Of a stretch of 34,492 nt of DNA, positions 6,017 to 14,636 are shown in pieces. Numbering within the stretch: the stretch's first letter is position 1; every line of letters begins with the position of its first letter. This DNA is from a virus. The notes beneath the pieces were generated by a model. That model was not told the origin of the DNA. It searched no databases and saw only the letters and a program-made list of their open reading frames with translations. The stretch spans positions 1 to 34,492 of the IMG/VR virus record IMGVR_UViG_3300037139_000203, one strand, 5' to 3'. The position numbers and the translations under genes are program-made.

Positions 6017-8379
6017 TGCCAACCCCTTCCCTCGACGCAAGCAATAAGCCATCGTGGCGCGCACGCCTCACGCGCGGCATTGCGGCGGCAATCCATCCCG
6101 AAACCTATGAGCAGGAGCAGGGCATGTACATGACGCGCTACGGCATCATAAAGCGCGTCGTCGGCAAATCGGGCGTATCGCAATTCGGCGAGATCAACAG
6201 CGGCAACCAGTTCGTCATCGAGCGGCCAGGCGCAGGCATACCGGTTGACCCGTCGCGCGCGCTTGCGGCATTCAAAGGCTTCGTGTACGCATCCGTGAAC
6301 GCCAAGGCGCGCGAAGTGATGACGATTGACTGGCGGATGTTCGCGGTTGACGGCGATGAAACGGAGGAAGTGAAAGACCACGACCTCCTCAGCCTGCTCG
6401 ACAGCCCGAACGACAACATGAACGGGCTTGAGCTGAAGTACCTCACGTCGGCATTGCTCGACCTTACGGGCAACACGTATTGGTGGCTTGAGGGCGTGAA
6501 GAACGATACCGACCAGCCGACCGCCATCCACCTGATGTCGTCCGACCGCGTGCGCCCCGTCATCGACCGGCGCTCATGGCCGTACCAGCTCGTCGGCTAC
6601 AAGATGAAGCTTCCGAACGTGGAGGTTACGTTCAAGTCGTACGAAATCGTCCACTTCCGCTCACCGAATCCTAGCGAGTTTTTCGAAGGCTACAGCCCGG
6701 TCATGGCCGCCGCCGCGTTCATCGACAACGACGACGATGCGACGAAGTTCAACAGCAAGTTCTTCAGGAACGGAGCGCGGCCGGTTGGGTTCCTCGAAAG
6801 CGAGTTCGTTGCGGAAACACAGCTCGATGCCTTGAAGACCGGATTTGAGGACATGCACGGCGGCATTGACAATATGCAACGCATCGGCGTACTGCCGAAG
6901 GGCGTGAAGTGGGTTCCGAGCGGCTCAACGCCGAAGGATATGGACTTCAAGAGCATGTCTGTCGAAATGCGCGACCGCATCCTTTCGATGTTCGGCGTGA
7001 GCAAAACGATTTTGGGAACCGCGGAATCAGATACCAATCGTGCGACCGCTGAAACAGCGGACTATGTCTTCTCGAAGCGCGTCGTCAAGCCGCACATGAT
7101 CGCCATTTGCGGAACGCTCAACGACCGGCTTGTCGGACGGTACGGCGACAACGTTTACATCAGCTTCATTGATCCCGTGCCGGAGGACAAAGCCGCACGT
7201 AACACCGAGATGCAAACGGTCGTCGGCAGTATGCCCGTGCTTACGGTGAACGAAGCGCGCGACGAGTTCATGGGTTTGGGACCGGTGGATGGCGGCGACG
7301 TTTTGATGAAGCCGACGATGATGGGTCCGGCGACTGAATCGCCCACTGATGCCGCGCCAGCGAAGCCGGATGCAGGATCACCACAGCCGCAGGACGATCC
7401 GAATTCGAAGCGCGTGAGCAAGCTCATGGCAGGCAATCGCACGAAGGCGGCGAATGGCGTTCGCGTCGGCTACCGGCCGTCACGCACGAAGTTCCAGAGC
7501 TTGACCGCGAAGCGCACGACGCAAGCGAAGTCGTTGGCCGATAAAATCGTCGCCGACCTCAAAGCGAAGCTCAGCGTCAAGACCAAAGCGTTTGCATCCA
7601 CGAAGGAGCAGGACGAAGCCGCGTACAGCCAGGCCGCAGAATACACGCACGCCGCAGAGAGCGACCTCACGGCGACGATGCGGAAGATGAACGCCGAACA
7701 GCAAAAGGAAGTGATGGCGAACCTGCCGACTGCAATAGAGAAAGGAATTGATCCGACCAAGCTATTCGACCTCGACAACTGGATTTCGATAACGACGAGC
7801 GCCGTCCTTCCGCTTATGGAAACGCTTTCGGCGCGCCAGGCCGCTGAAGCGTTGGCCGCGATCGGCGATGTTGACAGCACGCCGTACAGCGACACGCTCA
7901 AGGCATCCGTGCATGAATCGGTGCAGATGATGGCCGAAAGCTATCAGCAGACGACCTTGAACGCGCTGGAGAGCAAGATCAACGACGGCTTGCAGGCGGG
8001 CGAATCGCTTGCCGACATCACAAAGCGCGTAGAGGAAATTTACGAATGGAGCAACGACAGCCGCGCGGCGATGGTGGCAAAAACCGAATCGTTCCGCACG
8101 ACGAACGACGCGCTGAAGACGGCGTGGAAGCAGTCCGGCGTCGTGAAAACGGTGCGATGGTTCACGAGCGAGCTCGATAATGTATGCCCGTTCTGCCTCG
8201 ACATGAATGGCAAGACCGTGGGCATTGATGATGTATTTTTCAAAAACGGCGATTCGATAACGGCCACGGACACCGAGGGCACGGCCAAGACGATGTCGCT
8301 CGATTACGGCGACGTTGGCGCGCCTCCCCTTCATTGTAATTGTTGTTGTTTTATAAGGCCGTCCAGCGTTGAAATCTAA
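6016..8379 (+). CDS. Portal protein fused to a MuF-like minor head domain
   Basis: 787 residues, nearly twice an ordinary HK97-type portal. Residues about 80-430 match the portal pattern: ASVNAKAREV, DSPNDNMNG, LTGNTYWWL, the clip/stem region IHLMSSDRVRP, and 'G.SP...A' then KFFRNGARP. A Pro/Ala/Asp-rich linker follows at about 440-475. The last 100 residues are MuF-like: a helical stretch with TESFR, then CPFC with D and GK (about 735), and a closing PPLH-CNC. The portal forms the ring through which DNA enters; MuF proteins are minor head proteins ejected with or bound to DNA. The canonical end PPLHPNCRC is changed to PPLHCNCCC, right beside an HNH gene. Confidence 0.88.
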   Translation: MPTPSLDASNKPSWRARLTRGIAAAIHPETYEQEQGMYMTRYGIIKRVVGKSGVSQFGEINSGNQFVIERPGAGIPVDPSRALAAFKGFVYASVNAKAREVMTIDWRMFAVDGDETEEVKDHDLLSLLDSPNDNMNGLELKYLTSALLDLTGNTYWWLEGVKNDTDQPTAIHLMSSDRVRPVIDRRSWPYQLVGYKMKLPNVEVTFKSYEIVHFRSPNPSEFFEGYSPVMAAAAFIDNDDDATKFNSKFFRNGARPVGFLESEFVAETQLDALKTGFEDMHGGIDNMQRIGVLPKGVKWVPSGSTPKDMDFKSMSVEMRDRILSMFGVSKTILGTAESDTNRATAETADYVFSKRVVKPHMIAICGTLNDRLVGRYGDNVYISFIDPVPEDKAARNTEMQTVVGSMPVLTVNEARDEFMGLGPVDGGDVLMKPTMMGPATESPTDAAPAKPDAGSPQPQDDPNSKRVSKLMAGNRTKAANGVRVGYRPSRTKFQSLTAKRTTQAKSLADKIVADLKAKLSVKTKAFASTKEQDEAAYSQAAEYTHAAESDLTATMRKMNAEQQKEVMANLPTAIEKGIDPTKLFDLDNWISITTSAVLPLMETLSARQAAEALAAIGDVDSTPYSDTLKASVHESVQMMAESYQQTTLNALESKINDGLQAGESLADITKRVEEIYEWSNDSRAAMVAKTESFRTTNDALKTAWKQSGVVKTVRWFTSELDNVCPFCLDMNGKTVGIDDVFFKNGDSITATDTEGTAKTMSLDYGDVGAPPLHCNCCCFIRPSSVEI

Positions 8380-8385
8380 CCGTCC

Positions 8386-9036
8386 ATGCAAGACTTTATC
8401 CGAATCGAATATCCATGGCGTGGGCGCATCATAAAGCAGAAGCGCGTTCACGTTCCCTGTGCCCAATGTGGCGCTGACTTATTGCGAAGCGTGACCCGTG
8501 CCAAACGAACCTGCTTCTGCAACAACGCACATATGCTGCGCTTCAAATATGACAACGGGCTGTTTGATCCGCAACACATAATCAAGAAAGCGCATGAGGC
8601 GATGGCTAAACGGAATTGGAATCGAGGCGGAACCAACCTTGCGGTCCGCGGCGCAAATAATCCGGCGAAACGCCCGGAATCGCGTGCAAAAATCAGGGCG
8701 GCAAAGCTCGAACGCAACTGGATGCGTGGTAGAACCGGCGCGTTGCATCATAACTATCTAGGCGGCAAGATTTGGTGGCGCGGAGCCAACTGGGATGCCA
8801 TAAAACTTCGTGTCAAACAGCGAGACGCTTTTATGTGCGCTCAATGCGACATGACCGAGTGGCAGAACTACGAAAAGTTTGGGATGCCGCTTTCCGTTGA
8901 CCATATCGTCATGTATCGCATCTCTCACGACAATGCGATGCAGAACCTCCAGACGCTCTGCTCGATCTGCCACGCCAAAAAGATTCCTGAAGAAAAATCG
9001 CTCGTCTTAGCGGTGCAACAAATTCTAGCCGCCTAA
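8386..9036 (+). CDS. HNH endonuclease, probably a free-standing homing nuclease
   Basis: 216 residues. The N-terminal part has a Cys cluster (CAQC at 25-28, then CFC and a His) that may bind zinc. The C-terminal part is a clear HNH domain: CAQC, then LSVDHI, then NLQTLCSICHAKK, with paired CxxC zinc ligands around the DH catalytic motif. The middle region (NNPAKRPESRAKIRAAK) resembles a NUMOD3-type DNA-binding repeat. Such genes move by cutting an uninterrupted allele and being copied in. It starts six bases after the portal-MuF stop and is followed four bases later by a structural gene, as expected for a later insertion. No Shine-Dalgarno sequence. Confidence 0.85.
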   Translation: MQDFIRIEYPWRGRIIKQKRVHVPCAQCGADLLRSVTRAKRTCFCNNAHMLRFKYDNGLFDPQHIIKKAHEAMAKRNWNRGGTNLAVRGANNPAKRPESRAKIRAAKLERNWMRGRTGALHHNYLGGKIWWRGANWDAIKLRVKQRDAFMCAQCDMTEWQNYEKFGMPLSVDHIVMYRISHDNAMQNLQTLCSICHAKKIPEEKSLVLAVQQILAA

Positions 9037-9040
9037 ATCA

Positions 9041-9598
9041 ATGCTTGATCCCGTCGCCAACCTAATCAACTTGACCCTTAGCACTGGCTACGGCTCGACC
9101 GACACGTCCATCGTGCTTGCTTCCGGTGGCTCAAGCTTGCCGTCGCCTAGCTTTAATTGTGTTTGGTGGAACAGCACTGATTACCCCGATCCGTCCAAAG
9201 ACCCGAACGTCGAGATCGTGCGTGTGACGAACGTCAGCGGCAACACGCTTACGGTGACGCGTGCGCAGGAAGGCACGAGCGCATCCACAAAGAACACCGC
9301 AGGCAAAACCTACAGCCTCATCCTTGCGCTCACCGCGAAGATGATTACGGACATCGGCAACAATCTTCAGAAGCCGTGGCGCTTGGTGACGGTAAACGGC
9401 ACGATCAACGGCAGTAATACCGTTTTTACGCTCAATGGCTCCATCGCGCCATTTGATTCCAACTCGCTCCAGCTCTCGCTTGCACGTCAGCCGCAGATTC
9501 AGGGGATTGACTACACGTTCTCCGGCGTTACGATTACTTACATCACACCACCCGACGGCAGTCTCAACGGCGAGCCGCACGTCGGGCAATATCAATAA
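9041..9598 (+). CDS. Virion surface or tail-associated beta-rich protein
   Basis: 185 residues, beta-rich, rich in S, T, N and G, with no signal peptide. Residues about 60-85 (EIVRVTNVSGNTLTVTRAQE) form a small beta-motif often seen in phage fibre and decoration proteins ('E.v.Vt..sgntlTvtRg..GT'). A second beta-region follows with a hairpin-like TVNGTINGSNTVFTL. Function is not proven; likely a fibre or head-surface component. It opens the 8-kb block of surface-type proteins between the portal and the protease. Confidence 0.55.
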   Translation: MLDPVANLINLTLSTGYGSTDTSIVLASGGSSLPSPSFNCVWWNSTDYPDPSKDPNVEIVRVTNVSGNTLTVTRAQEGTSASTKNTAGKTYSLILALTAKMITDIGNNLQKPWRLVTVNGTINGSNTVFTLNGSIAPFDSNSLQLSLARQPQIQGIDYTFSGVTITYITPPDGSLNGEPHVGQYQ

Positions 9599-9616
9599 AT
9601 TAACTCGCACCACTTG

Positions 9617-12600
9617 ATGAAACAAGTTCTTTGGTTCCTAGGTTCTGCCTTCGCCCTCGCAATCGTCGGCCAAATTCTCACGGTAAACGCCGCGCCGTAT
9701 CCCGCAGCATTGGGCGGCACCGGCACGAGCCAGATTCCCGCATCCGGCACGATTCCGATCGGCAACGGCGCAGGGAGTTACACGCCGGCATTCTTGACGC
9801 CAGGCTCGAACGTGACCATCACGAACGGCTCAGGCACCGTCACGATTTCAGCGACAGCCGGTTCCGCTTCTGGCACCGTGTTTCTCATTACGGCAGGCCA
9901 CGGCATCTCGCTCTCACCGGCTTCGATCACGGCTTCCGGCACAATCGCCGTGAACACTTCCACCATCATCCAAGACGTTGTTGCGTCCGGCCAATTATTG
10001 CCGTCAAGCACGACGTACGTGGCGAGCGTGAACGGACAATCTGGAGCTGTGACGTTCGGCATACCCGCGACGACGACCGTGAACGGCACTCAGGCGACCA
10101 TCTTCAAGCTCATCGGCGACGGGACGACCGTCACCTCGACGGTGAACGGAAGCACCACCATATTTTCAATCATCACGACGGGCAACTGGTCAGGCACCTG
10201 GCAGAACGCAACATCAGGTACCTATTACCAGTCCAGCAACCCAAGCGGCTTTATTTCCGGCAACCAGACGATCACGTTCAAGGCAACGGGCGACGCGACC
10301 GGAACCGCGACCGGCGCGACTTCGATCACGGACAGCTTGACCATAACCGGCCTTCAGGGAAAAGCCCTCCCGTCGCTTGCGACCGGCACGCTCACCTATA
10401 CGGGCGGGGCATGGACGTTCAACAACAATACGTACCTGCTCTCCGGCGTGAACGTCACGACGACCGCGCCGCTTTCTGGTGGTGGCGCACTCACGACCGC
10501 TGGGCTCACGCTCACCTGCGCGACGTGCCTTACCGCGAACCAGACGATAACGCTCACGGGCGCGGTCACCGGATCGGGCGCGACCTCGATTGCAACGACC
10601 TACACGACCAGCACGCTGTACGGCTTTTTCTCAGCAACGGGTCCGATCGTGTACAACTCATCCACGGGCGCGTTTAGCTGGACGAATTCGAACAATTATA
10701 TTTCGACGATTTCAATCAACGGCAATTCCGGCACGAGCTTTCAAGTTCTTGCAGGCTCAGGCGTGACCTCGACCGTAGCGGGAACGAACACAACGCTTTC
10801 GCTGAACTTGAGCGGCGGTTGCAATGGCTCGCAATTCGTTTCAAACATCACGCCGTCCGGCGTTATCTCTTGTGCCACGCCATCGGGCGGCGCAAGCTCG
10901 ACAAACGTGTACGGCATCGAACCGATTTTAGTGGCTCAAACTGGCGTGAATGCCACGACGAGCTACGACACGACCTATCCCATGTCGCTCAGCGCACTCT
11001 ATACGTTCCTCAAAGGCGCGACCATTGACGGAACGACGACGCTCGCTTCAACGACGAACGCGATCCTGCTCACGAACGGAAGCGGAACCGTGGCGGCCTA
11101 TGCTGGCACGACCTGTCCAGGCGGCGAATCTCCGAACGCCTTCTCCGCGACCGGCACGTTCACCGGCTGCCTCACGTTCCTCACCGGCAACCAAAGCATC
11201 ACGCTCACGGGAGCCGTGACGGGCAACGGCGCGACGACCATCGCTACTGCCTTCACGACCTCGACGCTCTATGCGCTTTTCTCGGCATCAGGGCCAGGAC
11301 TCTCGTATAGCAGTGCCACCGGCCAGTTCACGTATTCATCGTCATCGCTCAATCTTGGTTCGGCGGCGTATCATCCGGCGAGCGACTTCCTCGCATCGAG
11401 TACGAACCTTGCGCCAAGCACAACGATTCCGACCGCTTACGTTTCGACTTTCAATGGTGCGACTGGAACGGTAACCGGCGTCAGCTCTTTAGCGAACAAC
11501 GCGGCGGCGGGCGGAATCAACTTCTCGGCGGCAACCGGATCGGCAATCACGGCCGTTCTCAATTCACTGGCGCTTTCGCAGTTCACCGGCAATATCGTGA
11601 ATACGTTTAACGGTGCAACGGGGACGATAACCTACGCACCATCGACAACCATTCCGACGGTCTATGTGACGAGCTTCAATGGTTCGAGCGGCGTAGTGAC
11701 CTATGCGCCTTCGACAACCATCCCGACCGTTTACGTGGTAAACAATCTCGGCAACTGGGCTGGAACGTGGCAGGGCGTGAACAGCTCGACATTTTATCTC
11801 GCATCGAATCCATCAAGCTACATCACGACCACAACCTATCAGTCCCTGAACGGTTGGAGTGGATTGTCATGGAACGTCCTCGGATCGGGCAACGTGACAT
11901 CGAGCGTGACGAACGGCAGCACGACATTTTCACTCACGGGCGTCATACCCGCATCGAACGGCGGCACGGCGACGACGACCGCGCTCGGTTCTAACGCGTT
12001 CACATCAACGGCTATCCCGACCGTCTTTGTTTCCTCGTTCAACACTCGCACAGGCGCGGTGACGCTTTCAAACGGCGATGTCCTGACCGCCCTCGGATAT
12101 ACGCCTATCAATGCTTCAACCTCAGCGACATCAACGTGGCTTTTGACCTCGAACGGCACGAACTGGATTGCGAGCGCGCCGCCTCAGGGAGTCACCTCCT
12201 CGACCATCTGGGGACTGTTCTCAAATTCAGCGACGGGACTGACCTACACCAACACCACGGGCGCGACCGCTTTGACCTCCGGCTACTTCATTCCCCTCAC
12301 CGCAAGCGGGACGCAATGGAACGCGGCATACGCTTCATCGTCGCTCATAACGTCGGCTTTGGGGACGAACGCGTTTAATTCCACGGCGTTCATCACTACT
12401 TCCACCTACAACGGAAACTTCGGTACGGCTGCCAGTCATCCTGCTACCGACTTCATCGCTTCAAGCACGAACATGGTGAATACGCTGAATGGTGCGACGG
12501 GAACGGTGACTATTTCATCTTCATCTCTCGGCGTGATCTATAACCCTTCGTGGATCACGACCTCGACCTACAACGCTTCAATGACGATAGCGACGGCCGG

Positions 12601-13528
12601 CCCGCTTGGCGGCGGCGGTTCGCTCACGAATGGCAGTACGATTTCCCTTACGTGTGCGACCTGCATCGCGGCGAACACCGGCAACTGGGCGGGGACATGG
12701 CAAGGGGTTAATTCTTCGACCTTCTATCTCGCCACGAATCCATCGTCTTACGTCACGGCATCTGTTGTGAACGGCTATGCAACATCATCAGCGGGTGGCG
12801 CAGGTTCCTACACAAACGCGAACATCACGGTGAACGCGAACGGCATCGTGACGGCGGCGGCGAACGGCTCTGGCGGTTCAGGTTCGGGCGTTGCCTCAAC
12901 AACGCCGTACACCGCAGGCTATATCCCTGTGGCAAGCACCTCGCTCGCGCTCACAAACTCGCCAATCTTCGAACAGGCCAGCACGACGAATCTCGGCATC
13001 GGCACATCAACCCCAGCGCATACGCTTGTCGTCACGAACGCTTCGGGAACCTCGCAGATGAGCATTGACACTTCAACGTCAACGCCGAATTACTATCTGC
13101 AAATTCAGAACTCATCCACGGCGAATGTCTTTAGCGTTGCTTCAACGAGCCAAGCAATCCTCAACGGCCAACTCTCTGAGCCAGTCTATGACAATGGCAC
13201 TTCGACCGCAGGTTCAGCCACGATCAATTGGAACAACAGCAACAAGCAGCAGATCGCGCTTGCGACGACAACGACCGCGCTCTCATTCTCGAACGTGCAA
13301 TCAGGCGGTTCGTACACGCTCTGGGTTGAGCAGGACACGACCGGCTCACGAACCGTGACATGGCCATCATCCGGCCCAGGCGAAGTGCAGTGGGCAAGCT
13401 CAACGGTTCCGACGCTCACAACGACCGCGAACAACATGGACGTATTCAGCTTCCAATGCTTCGCGCCGCACACGACAACGACGATTACCTGCTTCGGGCA
13501 ATATGGAAATGGGAACTTTGTCCAATAG
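9617..13528 (+). CDS. Giant Ser/Thr/Gly-rich repetitive fibre or adhesin with Sec signal peptide
   Basis: 1303 residues from ATG 9617; the TTG three bases earlier is not preferred. The N-terminus is a Sec signal: MKQ, a hydrophobic core of about 20 residues, and cleavage site VNA-AP. The rest is beta-repeat material almost without K or C. It contains 'FNGATGTVT'-type units known from phage tail fibres, GAVTGSGATSIATT units, three GNW-GTW units and, near the C-terminus, LGIGTSTPAHTL followed by a beta-domain ending in CFGQYGNGNF. Phage fibres normally lack signal peptides, so this could be a fibre carrying an odd hydrophobic anchor or a protein exported by the infected cell. The other-frame open stretches here are composition shadows. 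Confidence 0.75.
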   Translation: MKQVLWFLGSAFALAIVGQILTVNAAPYPAALGGTGTSQIPASGTIPIGNGAGSYTPAFLTPGSNVTITNGSGTVTISATAGSASGTVFLITAGHGISLSPASITASGTIAVNTSTIIQDVVASGQLLPSSTTYVASVNGQSGAVTFGIPATTTVNGTQATIFKLIGDGTTVTSTVNGSTTIFSIITTGNWSGTWQNATSGTYYQSSNPSGFISGNQTITFKATGDATGTATGATSITDSLTITGLQGKALPSLATGTLTYTGGAWTFNNNTYLLSGVNVTTTAPLSGGGALTTAGLTLTCATCLTANQTITLTGAVTGSGATSIATTYTTSTLYGFFSATGPIVYNSSTGAFSWTNSNNYISTISINGNSGTSFQVLAGSGVTSTVAGTNTTLSLNLSGGCNGSQFVSNITPSGVISCATPSGGASSTNVYGIEPILVAQTGVNATTSYDTTYPMSLSALYTFLKGATIDGTTTLASTTNAILLTNGSGTVAAYAGTTCPGGESPNAFSATGTFTGCLTFLTGNQSITLTGAVTGNGATTIATAFTTSTLYALFSASGPGLSYSSATGQFTYSSSSLNLGSAAYHPASDFLASSTNLAPSTTIPTAYVSTFNGATGTVTGVSSLANNAAAGGINFSAATGSAITAVLNSLALSQFTGNIVNTFNGATGTITYAPSTTIPTVYVTSFNGSSGVVTYAPSTTIPTVYVVNNLGNWAGTWQGVNSSTFYLASNPSSYITTTTYQSLNGWSGLSWNVLGSGNVTSSVTNGSTTFSLTGVIPASNGGTATTTALGSNAFTSTAIPTVFVSSFNTRTGAVTLSNGDVLTALGYTPINASTSATSTWLLTSNGTNWIASAPPQGVTSSTIWGLFSNSATGLTYTNTTGATALTSGYFIPLTASGTQWNAAYASSSLITSALGTNAFNSTAFITTSTYNGNFGTAASHPATDFIASSTNMVNTLNGATGTVTISSSSLGVIYNPSWITTSTYNASMTIATAGPLGGGGSLTNGSTISLTCATCIAANTGNWAGTWQGVNSSTFYLATNPSSYVTASVVNGYATSSAGGAGSYTNANITVNANGIVTAAANGSGGSGSGVASTTPYTAGYIPVASTSLALTNSPIFEQASTTNLGIGTSTPAHTLVVTNASGTSQMSIDTSTSTPNYYLQIQNSSTANVFSVASTSQAILNGQLSEPVYDNGTSTAGSATINWNNSNKQQIALATTTTALSFSNVQSGGSYTLWVEQDTTGSRTVTWPSSGPGEVQWASSTVPTLTTTANNMDVFSFQCFAPHTTTTITCFGQYGNGNFVQ
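10185..12753 (+). repeat. Degenerate coding repeats in the giant fibre gene
   Basis: A unit reading GNW-(S/A)-GTWQ, then a Tyr, then SNPS-(G/S)-(F/Y) occurs at about 10188-10260, 11747-11823 and 12677-12753. The latter two are nearly identical as protein but differ at many synonymous positions. FNGATGTVT-like and YAPSTTIPTVYV-like units alternate between them. The pattern suggests old duplications kept by protein-level selection, not recent DNA copying. Confidence 0.65.
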
Positions 13529-13529
13529 C

Positions 13530-14636
13530 ATGAAAAAGTATCTCCTCATCGTCCCGTTGCTTTTATGCTTCGCCGGAAAAGCAAACGCCTTCACGCTTGT
13601 GCAAGTCAAAGGTGCGGCTTCCACGACACTTGCCGTATCATCCACTGCCGCAGGAGATGCGATGCTTTGTGCGCTCAACGGAGAGGCAAACACTAACTTC
13701 ACTATCACGAGCATTTCAGATAACCAAGGGACACAATACACTACCGGAACGTATTATCTTTCCTCTAATAATGCTCCAATCACTCAGATGTTTTATGGAC
13801 TTAACGTCGCCTCAGGGATTACTTCCATTACTGTATCCAAAACTGGCACTTTTAATTTTCCCAGTCTTATTTGTCAGGAGGTATCGGGGATCGCCACGTC
13901 AAGTGCGCTCGACGTGCAATCAACGGGAGCGAACTCGACGGGTTTGACGGTTTCCGTGACGACCGCTATGACGACAAATGCCAATGATTATTTGTTTGGT
14001 TCCGCGGTTACTGCTGCTAATGGTCAAACATGGACAGGACTTTCTGGTTTCATCGTTGAAACAAGCACTGCGTCCATTATACTTTCTCCCGTCACCGTCC
14101 ATGCGGCAACTTCGACTATCTCAACAGTCTCTAATTTAGCTTCATATACGGGAACAAACAGCCTTTGGGCAGCGGCGTTCGGGGCTTTTAAGGCGACTGG
14201 TGTTACCCCCACCTGCACCCCCACCTCCATCACCCTCGACACCTCGACCTATTCGACCACCATCGGAACGCCCGTGTCCGTCACCGTCACGCCCGTCTCG
14301 ACTTCAACGGGCGCGATGTGTACCTCGACGCTCGAAAGCAATTACTCCGGCTCATATTTGATCATCCCCACGACGGGAACGAAGATTGATTGTCAGGGAG
14401 CGACCTGCGCGGCTTCAGCGACCTCAACAGCTTCAACCTACTCCATTGGGTGCGATGCGACAGGGACGTACAATCTCATGGGCTTTCTCACGAGTGGTTC
14501 TACCTCGACCGTGGCGAACTCGGCAACGTCAACCCTTACCTGTTCCGCCGCGTCGACGGCGAATTCCATAACAACCTTCCTCGACCAAGCGGCCGCCCTC
14601 ATCATTAGAGGCGCGTCATTCATCATCCATGGCTAA
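13530..14636 (+). CDS. Exported beta-rich surface protein
   Basis: 368 residues from ATG 13530, one base after the giant fibre stop; the start at 13503 would bury the signal peptide. The N-terminus MKKYLLIVPLLLCFAGKANA is a clear Sec signal with an AxA site before FTL. Residues about 25-225 follow a surface-protein domain pattern: 'AGD.ML', 'ITSISDNQG..Y', 'M.YGLNVASG.TSITV', 'QEVSG', 'TNANDYLFG' and 'WAAAFGAFKA'. I recognise it as a recurring beta-sandwich module without an assigned function. A second beta-domain with four Cys follows, probably disulfide-bonded after export. The last 20 residues are hydrophobic and basic and could be membrane-active. Confidence 0.65.
   Translation: MKKYLLIVPLLLCFAGKANAFTLVQVKGAASTTLAVSSTAAGDAMLCALNGEANTNFTITSISDNQGTQYTTGTYYLSSNNAPITQMFYGLNVASGITSITVSKTGTFNFPSLICQEVSGIATSSALDVQSTGANSTGLTVSVTTAMTTNANDYLFGSAVTAANGQTWTGLSGFIVETSTASIILSPVTVHAATSTISTVSNLASYTGTNSLWAAAFGAFKATGVTPTCTPTSITLDTSTYSTTIGTPVSVTVTPVSTSTGAMCTSTLESNYSGSYLIIPTTGTKIDCQGATCAASATSTASTYSIGCDATGTYNLMGFLTSGSTSTVANSATSTLTCSAASTANSITTFLDQAAALIIRGASFIIHG

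Noticed and set aside
9631-10677. Long + strand open frame of 348 codons inside the giant fibre gene
   Set aside because: Its R/H/D-rich, low-complexity product is what the S/T/G-rich fibre codons give in a shifted frame; the fibre frame is longer and has recognisable motifs.
9617-13528. Diversity-generating retroelement target in the fibre gene
   Set aside because: No reverse transcriptase gene or template-like repeat with adenine-specific differences was seen in the window.
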